A stretch of DNA of 55,111 nucleotides from NCBI GenBank assembly GCA_947259215.1, contig CAMYLJ010000031.1, forward strand, positions 1 through 55,111. The letters are read 5' to 3'. A program made the translations under genes and the position numbers. The notes beneath the pieces are model-generated. The model searched no databases. It was not told where the DNA came from and worked only from the letters and a program-made list of their open reading frames with translations. This document shows, one piece after another, positions 35,001 to 43,600 of the stretch (its first letter is position 1; each line of letters begins with the position of its first letter). Source of the stretch: an uncultured delta proteobacterium (GTDB lineage: Bacteria; Myxococcota_A; UBA9160; JAFDET01).

Positions 35001-35183
35001 GCTTCCGAGGCCGGTCGGCGGCGGCCTCCCCTCGACATCCAGGTGCCCCCGGGCCAGTCGGCCTTCGTCCCGGTTCTCTTCGCGCCCACGCAGGTGGGGC
35101 CCTACAGCGGCAACCTCCGGATCGTCAGCAACGACCCCGACGAGTCGGTGGTCTTCGTGGCGCTCCAGGGGAGCGGAAGCTAG
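32019..35183 (+). CDS. Secreted multidomain multicopper oxidase (DNRLRE - CotA-type MCO - Asp repeats - ASH), 1054 aa
   Basis: AGGAGGGTGTTCT precedes the ATG; a signal peptide ends at APLASA. Residues ~27-235 are DNRLRE (DNTLIEEDAAKSNGAGDYFF; HRVTSDWGEGTS). Two Cys modules starting TGACC follow. Residues ~325-815 are a CotA/spore-coat-type multicopper oxidase with all four copper motifs: VVHLHGAH, LWYHDHALG, HPMHMHL and YHCHILEHEDHEMM. It oxidises phenols, metals or bilirubin-like substrates with O2. Next come CGDGADNDGDGLTD and DDGIDNDGDGLAD repeats and a C-terminal ASH/choice-of-anchor beta domain. That last domain is split by ~65 residues with two hydrophobic stretches (ITVAFVGLLLLV; LAAALVLGAVLLA), which could anchor the protein. 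The substrate is unknown. Confidence 0.88.
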   Translation: MSARSVAVAARFSLLCLALSAPLASADVVSIAASKDNTLIEEDAAKSNGAGDYFFAGATKDAFVRRGLIAFDLGSIPAGSQINSVTLNLYMSRTRSQNETVALHRVTSDWGEGTSHASGEEGAGDSATDGDATWLYTFYDSNDPPNSPAWSTPGADFEPTPSATAAVGNQNGFYSWSSGGMVLDVQDWLDGTLPNYGWIVIGNEVDTRVVKRFDSRTNNDANRRPELVVDFTPPAATGACCAADGTCGVVLDPGTSCGGSYQGTGTVCSPNPCPQPTGACCLPTPTASCQEEVEEDCTVLGGTFQGDLTTCAASMCPVVLTPFLDPLPLPAVAQPTSGTSGGAASYDMSMAETQQQLHSQLAGATTVWGYDDGSGGGPSYPGPTIEARVGEPVTVAWINDLRDTSVGAPPHPLRISHYLNVDLCPHGATQNADARTVVHLHGAHVSAAFDGYPESTFPPGQQAIYQYPNWQLPATLWYHDHALGITRLNVMMGLAGFWLLRDAYEESLGLPSGEFEIPLAIQDRTFNPDGTLYYPPAWQDTFFGDTVLVNGKVWPYLNVKQGKYRFRLLGGSGSRTYRLSLSSGAPFDVIGMEGGLLTAPVSLNEITLGPGERADVVVDFAPYAPGTEILLVNDAPAPFPGNPGVGVIPDVIKFIVTAQAGHTAPLPATLRPMEVLDELDATQFREFHLEKQNLTASCSDFEWLIRSIGPGGTILGQHWNDISELPELEETEVWKFVNKSGMTHPMHMHLVMFQVLDRQPFEIIGGNITPIGSPVPPPPHEAGWKDTVQVGPNEIVRVIARFENYTGKFAYHCHILEHEDHEMMRQFEAVATTPACGDGADNDGDGLTDFAGGDPGCDAATDLGEHAPHLDCDDGIDNDGDGLADAAADPGCTGPADPAEDDPDIQVPALVDFGPVAVGSTLTLDVEVQNVGTATLVIDRISSTNSAFLPLKNLITVAFVGLLLLVRPAFGGWRRPLLDGLAAALVLGAVLLAPASEAGRRRPPLDIQVPPGQSAFVPVLFAPTQVGPYSGNLRIVSNDPDESVVFVALQGSGS

Positions 35184-35416
35184 CCAGAGCCCAGGTCACC
35201 CTGCCCGGACGACGGCGTCGCCGCTGCGCCCTCGATTCATCTGCAGTTGCCGATGCGGCTCACCAACAAGCGGCGGGCGGAGGTCGTGGAGCGCTTCGCA
35301 AGCGGTCGCGCGCACTTGGGTCCCGGATTCCGCCTGCGTGCGTGCGCGGCTAGCTTTCTCGCGATGATCGCACGTCGCGCGCCGCAACGGCCTCCGCTCT
35401 TGTGCCGCGATCGCGC
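35184..35416. other. Spacer with one weak 55-codon ORF
   Basis: Between the oxidase and the relaxase fragment. An ATG at 35253 opens 55 codons (starting MRLTNKRRAEVVERFASGRA) that end in an ATGA overlap with the relaxase start at 35417. The basic start and the overlap are compatible with a small mobilisation gene, but composition is Arg/Ala-rich and I do not recognise it. Confidence 0.25.
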
Positions 35417-35932
35417 ATGAAGCGCGACGGCGAAGATCCTCCCGAGCGTACACGTCGTGTCCGGCCCGGACGGATCCGCGCCGAGCGGAGCGAGGGACGC
35501 GGTATTCTCCTGCGCAAGGTCTCGGCGCGCGTCCGACATCGCCAGGAACGCTCCCGCTCTACGGGCCGTGCGCTTCAGCGGCCTGGGTATGGCCCGGCCA
35601 CCCGTCAGCAGCGGAGCGTCGTGAAGCTCCAGTACGTGGCCAACCGAACGCCCGGCGGCTGGCGCGCCCACGGCCGCTACCTGGCCCGCGAAGGAGCCCA
35701 GCGGGAGGGCGAGAAGGGGCTCGGCTTCGACGCCTCCGGGCACGAGGTGGAGATCGACCGGCGCCTGGAAGGCTGGCAGCGCGCCGAGGATCCGCGCATG
35801 TGGAAGATGATCCTGTCCCCCGAGCGGGGCGAGGCCATCGACCTGGTGGAGCACACCCGCCGCGTACTGGACGCGATGGAGCGGGACCTCGGGACGCGGC
35901 TCGAGTGGGCGGCGATCGACCTACGGGCGCGG
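35417..35932 (+). pseudogene. N-terminal fragment of a DUF3363-type relaxase
   Basis: From the ATG at 35417 the sequence is first Arg-rich and then reads KLQYVANRTPGGWRAHGRYL, AREGAQREGEKGLGFDA, KMILSPERGEAIDLVEHTR and MERDLGTRLEWAAID. This is the hallmark N-terminal region of the RlxS/DUF3363 relaxase/mobilisation nuclease family, which nicks DNA at oriT. The family normally continues with His-rich metal-binding sequence (AIDHYNTDHPH type). Here the match stops at AAID, and the next bases belong to an integrase in another frame. About 170 of the usual ~600-700 residues remain, so it is inactive. Confidence 0.75.
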
Positions 35933-37075
35933 CACCATTCCCTTCCGCACGCGCCGGGACGCCGAGCGCGTACTCCGCGAGATCCAGGGCAAGCTCGAGA
36001 CCCGGACGCTTCCGGAGGTGCTGGCAGCCTACCTGCCGACCCACGCGAAGCCCAACCTCGTGCCCGAGAGGCTCCGGCCCTGGCTCGAGACGGTGCGCCG
36101 CCAGGTCCAGGCCGGCGACCGCTCGCCCACCTACCTGCGCGAGCTTCGCCGCTACGCCCGCGCCGGTGGCGAGTTCAGCTGGTGGGACACGCGCAGCATC
36201 TATGAGATCGACTACGCGGCGCTCGAGGACTGGTGCGGCTGGCTGGCCGATCGCGGCCTGGGCGCGAAGACCCGGAAGAACATGCTCGGTGCCTTCCGGA
36301 CCTTCCTCGGCTGGCTCCGTCGGCGCGGGGAGATCCGGGACCTGCCGGAGTGCCCTTCGCTCGACGTGCCCGAGTACGAGCCGCGGGTGTTGCGCGTGGA
36401 GGACCAGGCCGCAGTCCTCGCAGCATTCCTGACGCGCGGCGCGGCGCGTTTCTCGCGATGGCGCTCATGGGGATCCGTCCCGGCGAGGCGCGGGCCCTCG
36501 ACGTCGCCGACTACCGCGATGGGTGGCTCCACATCTCGCGCGCCATGAAGGGGACGGGACCGAACGCACCGATCGGTCCCACGAAGACGAAGAAGCCGAA
36601 GCGCCTCCCCGTGCCCGTGGAGCTGTCGGATTGGATCGCCGTGCACGTCGAGCCCGCGAGCCGGCTCTCGCGCGCGCCGCTCTTCCCGAACCCTCGCACC
36701 AATCGGCGCTGGAGCCACTGAGCGCTGCGCGACACCTGGCTTGCCGCATGCGAGCGCGTCGGCGTCGAGATTCCGCTCTACGAAGGGACGAAGCACACGT
36801 TCGCTACCGACGCGGTGGCGCGCGGCGTGTCCGAGCGCGCGCTCCAGGCGTTCCTCGGTCACGCGGACGCGCGCTCGACGCGGCGCTATGCGCGGCTCGC
36901 CGACACCGACCTCGGCGCCGTGCTGCGGCGACCCGATTTGTCCCCGGCTTGTCCCCAGGCCAACTTCGAGGTTCGCAACCGCTCGAAATCACTGCGCAAT
37001 CGGGCGTCCCCAACGGGATTCGAACCCGGGAAGAAGCGGCGCAAGTCCGTGAAACGAAAACGGTCGCGCCGGTGA
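35926..37075 (+). pseudogene. Decayed tyrosine-recombinase integrase (frameshift plus nonsense)
   Basis: The integrase sequence begins within RGTIPFRTRRDAERVLREIQ, abutting the relaxase fragment. It continues through a SAM-like core-binding domain (RDLPECPSLDVPEYEPRVLR). A frameshift occurs near 36440; the catalytic domain then reads GAFLAMALMGIRPGEARALD with Arg I. A TGA at 36719 stands where the related fragment at 52060 has Trp (SHWALRD). Beyond it the frame resumes with LYEGTKHTFATDAVARGVSE, then QAFLGHADARSTRRYARL carrying the later His and the nucleophile Tyr. The C-terminus carries the tRNA-like core. At least two lesions make it non-functional. Confidence 0.85.
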
Positions 37076-37098
37076 GATCTTGTCCCGCACTTGTCCCG
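36938..37098 (+). repeat. Attachment-like module, copy 2: tRNA-like core with paired arm repeats
   Basis: The 28-bp core is at 37002-37029, identical to copies 1 and 3. TTGTCCCC occurs at 36938 and 36949 on the left. TTGTCCCG occurs at 37080 and 37091 on the right. Offsets from the core start are -64, -53, +78 and +89, the same in all three copies. The left arms and core lie inside the integrase coding end; the right arms lie just after its stop. Architecture fits an attP/attL-type site with arm-type integrase binding sites. Confidence 0.75.
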
Positions 37099-37127
37099 CG
37101 AGCAGACCGAGGCCGCCGAGAGCCGAT

Positions 37128-37313
37128 TCAGCCGACGCTCTCGAACTGGCATCGTCGCCACATACCAGGCGAGTAGGCCTTCAGCAGCGTCCGTTCCCTC
37201 TCCTGCCGCGAAGCAACCCTGTAGAAGACGAGCACCCCCGAAGCTGTGATTTCCACGTCGTCGGCTTCGACGTGCTCGTCGCCACCGTCGAATTCCACCA
37301 GCCACCGCCTCAT
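37128..37313 (-). CDS. Small conserved-looking protein of unknown function, 61 aa
   Basis: Starts MRRWLVEFDGGDEHVEADDV and continues with EITASGVLVFYRVASRQE and a Trp-containing end; AGAGG lies nine bases upstream of the ATG. The beta-strand/turn pattern (VEFDGGDE, VEADDVEI, GVLVFYR) looks like a compact beta-sheet protein that binds a small ligand or a partner. I cannot name the family. It is the first gene to the right of attachment copy 2 and reads toward it, as element cargo often does. Confidence 0.6.
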   Translation of the reverse strand: MRRWLVEFDGGDEHVEADDVEITASGVLVFYRVASRQERERTLLKAYSPGMWRRCQFESVG

Positions 37314-37392
37314 CGTCGCACCTCTGCCCGTCGCCCGCCGATGACCGGAGCGGAACGCTTCGCTGTTGAATCACGGAAGCCTCGCGGGGGGA

Positions 37393-37430
37393 GGGCCCCA
37401 TGGGGTCCCGTGCCGCTGGTCAGCGGCACG
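37393..37430. repeat. Adjacent palindromes: 10-bp stem-loop and CCCCATGGGG
   Basis: CGTGCCGCTG (37409-37418) and CAGCGGCACG (37421-37430) pair perfectly around GT. Next to it, CCCCATGGGG at 37396-37405 is self-complementary. The stem-loop overlaps the stop codon of the minus-strand zinc-ribbon gene, so it may form at the 3' end of that transcript. No T-tract follows. Confidence 0.5.
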
Positions 37431-37641
37431 ATCCTTCCGGCACAAGTCCCTGGCCGCAATCTATGCAGTACGTATTTCGCTCGCGGCGCCTTCTCGCATG
37501 TTTCTCCACGGGACACCTTCTTGCGAGAATGCTCTCGTTCACGACCACGCCGCAATTCGGACAGAAGCGTACCGTCACTACCGCGCGTCCGTGATTGTCG
37601 TTGGGGCAACGCTCTCGCAGCATTCGTCGTGCTCCTTTCAT
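37420..37641 (-). CDS. Small zinc-ribbon protein, 73 aa
   Basis: Contains RERCPNDNHGRAVVTVRFCPNCGVVVNES-type Cys pairs: Cys in RCPNDNHG, FCPNCG, RRCPVEKH and YCIDCG, giving two probable zinc knuckles. The rest is Arg/Lys-rich, which suggests nucleic-acid binding. Either the ATG at 37641 (GGAGG directly before) or the ATG at 37623 (GGAG eight bases before) can serve as start. It sits downstream of the ndvB-like gene with a 27-bp gap, so it is probably co-transcribed. Small two-ribbon proteins of this type are usually unannotated. Confidence 0.6.
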   Translation of the reverse strand: MKGARRMLRERCPNDNHGRAVVTVRFCPNCGVVVNESILARRCPVEKHARRRRERNTYCIDCGQGLVPEGSCR

Positions 37642-37668
37642 CCTCCTCCAAGGCCCTGTATCTCGTCA

Positions 37669-40600
37669 CTATCCGAGCACCACCTCGACGCGGTGCTCCG
37701 AACCGTCATCGGACAAAGGGACGAGCACTTCTCCCGGGAGCAGGGCTCCGTCGAGGCTGACCCGCGAGACTCCGCGGCAGACTCCCTTCGGATTCTCGAC
37801 GGTGATCCGGTAGAGGGTGCCGCCATGACGGTAGGTGATCTCGAAGCGCTTCCACTCCCGGGGAATGCAGGGATCGATGCAGAGGGCGGAACCTTGCTTG
37901 CGGAATCCGAGAATCCACTCCAGGCCCGCACGGTAGAGCCAGCCCGCAGCCCCGCTGTACCACGTCCATCCCCCCCGCCCGACGTGGGGACGTTCGGAAT
38001 AGACATCGGCGGCTACGGCGTACGGCTCCACCTTGTAGCGCTGGGTGCTCGCGCGACGGCTCGCATGATGGATGGGGCTCAGCAGGTTGAAGAGCTCGAC
38101 GGCCTTGTCCCCCTCGCCGAGCATGGCGAAAGCCACGACCGACCAGGTCGCAGCGTGCGTGTACTGCCCGCCGTTTTCCCGAATGCCGGGGACGTATCCC
38201 TTGATGTATCCGGGGTCCAGGGGTGTTCGGTCGAATGGCGGGGAGAAGAGCGGCATCAGGCGGTCTTCCCGCCGGACGAGGCGCTCTTCCACGGACTCCA
38301 TGGCCTGGCGTGCCCGCTGCCTGTCGCCCGCGCCGGAGATGACCGCCCAGGACTGGGGAATCGAGTCGATCTGGCATTCGTCGTTCTCCGCCGATCCGAG
38401 CGGCGTCCCGTCGTCGAAGAAGGCTCGCTTGTACCACTCCCCGTCCCATGCCTCCGCGTCCAGGGATGCCTCGAGAGAAGCGGCAGTGCTCCGCCAGCTT
38501 GCCGCACGCTCCCCTTCCCCGCGGAAGTCGGCGATCCGCGCGAACTCCCGCAGGTTCGCGAGGAGGAACCAGCCCAACCAGACGCTTTCGCCCCGGCCCT
38601 CGTGGCCGACGCGGTTCATGCCGTCGTTCCAATCACCGGCTCCGATCAAGGGGAGACCGTGGCTGCCCACGTCGAGGCTCCGGTCCAGGGCCCGCGCGCA
38701 GTGTTCGTACAACGTCGCCCGGTCTTCCGACTTCGTGGGCTCGAAGTAGGCCTCTTGCTGGCCCTCCTCCAAGGCCGGCCCCTCGAGCCACGGGATCTCC
38801 TCGTCGAGCACCGCCACGTCTTCGGTGGTTCGGAGATAGTGCGCCACTGCATACGGCAGCCAGAGGCGGTCATCGGAGATTCGGGTTCGAACCCCGCGGC
38901 CCGTCGGGGGATGCCACCAGTGCTGGACATCCCCTTCCCGGAATTGGCGGGCAGCGGCTCGGAGAAGGTGCTTGCGCACGAGCTCCGGCTGCGCCACCGC
39001 CATTGCCAGGACGTCCTGGAGCTGATCGCGGAACCCGTAGGCCCCTCCGGACTGGTAGAACGCGGAGCGGGCCCAGATCCGGCAGGAGAGCGTCTGATAG
39101 AGAAGCCAGCGGTTGAGGAGGAGGTTCATCGAGGGATCGGGCGTCTCGACCTGGACCGTGCCCAGGATCTGGTTCCAGTGCTCCTGAACCTCGCGGAGAA
39201 CCGCGTCGCAGCTCAGCGCGCGGTAGCGTTCGACCAGGGATCGGGCCTCCTCGGGGCCGCTCCCCTGGCCCAGCAAGAACAGCACCTCGCTGCGTTCTCC
39301 CGGCTCGAGCTCCAAATTCGTCTGCAGAACGGCGCAAGGGTCCAAGCCCGCTCCGGTCTTTCTCGATAGCTCCTCCCCCCGCTCCAGTGACGCGGGATGG
39401 TCCAGACTCGCGTTTCGGCCCAGGAACTCGAGGCGATCACCGGTCCAGGAGGTCTGACGCCCGGCCAGATCGGCGAACGCGACCCGGTCCGCGAACTCCC
39501 CGTTCCAGGCGCTTCGCGCGAACAGAGCTCGCGTCGGGGAGTCGATCTCGGTGACCACGTGCGGCGCGGAGCCACTCCGCGAGACGCCCAGCACCCACTC
39601 CGCATAGGCCGTAATCGAAAGGCGCCGCTTCCGGTCCGACCGATTCTCCAGGCTGAGGCGGGAAATCTTGACGGGGTCCCGGACGGGCACGAGCTGCAGG
39701 AGATCCAGTGCGATGCCGTGGGATGTGTGCTCGAAGCGACTGTACCCCTGGCCGTGCCGGATGACATAGGGCCAGGGCTCTTCGCGGACGGGAAGGAGGG
39801 TCGGCCCCCAGGTCAAGCCGCTGTCCTCGTCCCGCACGTAGAAGGTCTCCCCCGGAGTGTCGCTGACGGGATCGTTCGACCAAGGTGTGAGCTTGTTCTC
39901 GCGGCTGTTCACGGACCAGGTGTAGCCCGAGCCCGACTCGGAGACCTGAAAGCCGAACTCCGGGTTCGCCACCACGTTGATCCAGGGAGCCGGGGTCCAC
40001 TGCCCCTTCCCCAGAACCGTGACGTACTCGCGGCCGCCCGCTGCGAATCCGCCGAGGCCGTTCCCGAATTCCAGATCCAGTGCCGGAGGAGAAACGGCTT
40101 CCGCCGTCTCGCGCGGCGAGCGGAGACGCGGCGGGACCGGCCCGGGCCGGGGCCGCGCCAGCCGGACCGCCTGCTCGAACAGCGTACCCCGGTGCGCGAG
40201 AATCACGACTCGCGCCGCCGCGCGCAGGAGGATCTGGTCGCGCGGAGGCACGAGGTCGGCGCGGAGGAGATACACGCCTCCATGTTCCCTACGCTGCTCC
40301 TCCCCCGCCGCTTGGCTTGCTCGCACCATGCCCTCGAGGGATTCCTGGAGAGCCTGTGCGTACGAGGCACCGGTGGCGTTGAGGATCACCAGGTCGGCGG
40401 CAATCCCCTTCAGGCGCCAATACTCCTGCGCCCGCAGGAGCTGTCGCACGACGTCCCGCTCCTCGTCCCGCTCGATGCGTACCAGAGCAATGGGAAGATC
40501 GCCGGAGATGCCGTAAGGCCAGAGCCCGGACGCGCCGCTGCGGTTCGTCGCCAGTACCTGAGGCGCTGCACGCAACGTGGCATCGGTGTAGAGCAGACGG

Positions 40601-43600
40601 TTGGCCAGACGCTGGAAGAGATGCGCCTCGTCCTGGGTGATCCGGAGGTGGTGCAGCTGGACCTGTGCCTGCGTCCAGGCCAGCGAGCTCTCTCGCTCGA
40701 ACGTGGCCGGCTGGCGGTACTTTTCCGCGATCTGGAGCGCCTCGTCCCGGGACGACGCCACCAGCGTGGTGAACACGAGACGAACCGTCCCTCCCTGTGG
40801 AATCGCCAGCCGCTGCCGGAGGCTCACGATGGGATCCAGAACCGTTCCGGCCGTGTCCGAAAGGGCTCCCCCGTCGTCCACCGATAGCGGAGACCGAATC
40901 CCGCGGCCCCGACCCAGAAAGCGCGCGCGGTCGCTCTCGTACTGCAACGGCAAGGCTGGCTCCTCCTCGACCGCGGCCAGGTGAGCGAGCCAGACCTGGG
41001 GCTCGTCTGCGGCACGCGGGCGTCGTGTAGCCAGCAGGGTCCCGAGCTCGGGAACGAACTCCGTCTCCACGAAGAGGTTCGAGAAGGCGGGGTGGGCCTC
41101 GTCCGCGCCCTGGGGAGCCAGCACGACCTCCGCATAGGACGTGAAGTCGATCTCACGGTCCCGGCTCCCGACATTGGTCACCGTCAGCTGGCGGAGCTCG
41201 GCGTCGTCCTCGGGGGAGACCACGATCTCGAGGGTGATTGCCAGGGACCGGTCTCGCTGCATGATCTTGGCCCGGTCCTCGGAATAGACGACGTCGTAGT
41301 GGTCCACTTCCGCCCCGCTCGGCTGGAAGCCAGCAGACCAGATCTCACCGCTCTTGCTGTCGCGCAGGAAGACGAACGTGCCCCAGCAGTCACGCGTCGT
41401 GTCCTCCCGCCAACGGGTGACGGCGAGGTCGCCCCACCGGCTGAACCCGGAACCCGCCGTCGTGATCATGACGGTGTAGCGGCCGTTGGAAAGCAGATGG
41501 GTGCGCGGCGTGATGTCGTGCGGCGATTCGAACCGCCGCAGCGTGGGGAGAACGAGATCGCGGACGAGCGGCGCCACCCGCACCTCCTCACCCCGGGGCC
41601 GGGTCACCGCCACCGAACGCGGCGTCCGTTCCTGGAGCAGGAGCTCCGCCGCCTGGACCATGGGATGGGCGTGAAAGCGTCTCCGGGTCAGGCCGTCGTG
41701 AACTACGTTGCCCAGGGACACGAGGGTCATTCCCTGGTGATGGGCCATGTAGCTCCGGACCACCGCCACCTGCGCGTTCTCGGGCAGCTTCGATGGTGTG
41801 TAATCGAGTGCTTCATAGAACCCGTAGGCACCTCGGGCTCCGGCCTCCTCGAGGCGCGCGAAGTTGTAGAGCGCCGCTCTGGGCTCCAGCATGGCTGCGA
41901 GTGCGGTCGCGTAGGGAGCCACCACGACGTCCTCGAACAGCCCTCGCTTGAGCCCCAAGCCCGGCACGCCGAAGTTCGAGTACTGATAGGTGAGCTCCAC
42001 GTCTCGAAGACCGTGGCCCGATTCGGAGACCCCCCACGGGACCGTCCGCTCCGTGCCGTACTGGATCTGGCGCGCCACCACGAGACGGCAGGTGAGATCC
42101 AGAAGGCTGCGGGCAGGCTGCCGCATCACGAGAAGCGGCATCAGGTATTCGAACATGGAACCCGACCAGGAGACGAGGGCGGCACCGCGCCCCACCGGGG
42201 TGAGAGCTCGGCCCAGGCGGAACCAGTGTGGGGGCGAAACGTCGCCCTTGGCGATGGCTACGAAGCTTCCCAACCTCGCCTCGGAGGCCAGCAGGTCGTA
42301 GCAGCTCGGATCGAGCGTGCCGTCGGCGACGCGATAGCCGATGGAGAACAGCTTGCGCGAGGAGTCGAACAGGAACCGGAAGTCCATGGCCTGGACCATC
42401 CGTTCGGCGCGGAGTGCGAGGGCCGAGAGCTGGTGCCCAAGGTTGCTCTCCGCTTTCTGGGACGCCTCCAGACCCTCGAGAAGCAGGGCTGTTTCGACGT
42501 CGCGGGCGTGGCTCCGCACGCAGGCCCTTACGCTCCTCGCCCAGGCCAGGACTTCGGATCGGGAGCCCTCCTCGGCATCGTTCGCGAGCGTGAGCGCGAT
42601 GTCCAGGAGGTTCTCCGCCTGGGCCTCCAGCTCCCCGAGCCGGCGCACCCATTCGGGAAGGGATGTCGGGGGCTCGTCGAGGACAGCCTCCATCGCCTCG
42701 GCGGCCTCGCGCAGATGCGCCTCCGTGACCGTCTGCCCGCGCAGGGGAGGCTCGGCCTGATCCTCGGAATCGAGAACCAGCAGGAGCGCGTCCCGGATGC
42801 CCTCCAGGATCTCCGGCCCGAAGAAGGGGCGATGCACGAGTTCGCGGCACGCCTGCGCCACGGCGATCAGGTGCCCTGCCAGATTGCCGCTGTCGACGGT
42901 GGAGACGTAGACGGGTTCGAGCGGCTGAAGGTCGCGGGTGTCGTACCAGTTGAAGAAGTGACCGCGGAAGCGACGCAGGTTGTCCATCGTCTGGAGCGTG
43001 TCCTCGAGCCGCTTCGCCATGTCGAGGACCCCGATCCAGCCGAAGTCGTGGGCGACGGCCGTGCTCAGCAGATAGAGCCCTAGATTCGTCGGCGAGGTGC
43101 GGTGAGCGATGATCGGCTCGGGGTCTTCCTGGAAGTTGTCGGGCGGGAGCGCGTTCTCCTCCTCGTCCACGAACGTCTCGAAGAAGCGCCAGGTGCGGCG
43201 GGCGAGGAGCCGCAAGGAGCGCGTCTCCTGGGAAGAGAGAACCTGTGCTTCCACCAGCTTCGGTGGCAGGCTCATCCGCCAGGCGATGACGGGCGACAGT
43301 GCCCAGAGGAGAACGAGTGGCGTGGCCACGGGCCATGCCCCCGGCTTGAGCACGACGAAGAGCAGGCCCGCGAGGGCGGCGAGGACGACCCCCCGGCCAA
43401 GGTGCCGGTAGAAAGCTCGGAGCCTCAGATCGGCTCCGTAGCCCGCCTGCGCGGCAGGAATCCACTCGAGCAGGCTCCGCTTCGTCACGTAGAGCCGCCC
43501 GAGCGTACGCATCACGGCGTCCGCCATGAGCCACGTCTGGTAGGGCAGCATGGTGATGGCGAGGAGCGTCTGCGACAGAGCCACGGAGATGTCGTCGGCT

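Noticed and set aside
37366-39369. Long plus-strand frame opposite the ndvB 3' end
   Set aside because: A shadow of a strongly coding minus-strand gene; no ribosome site and no recognisable domain.
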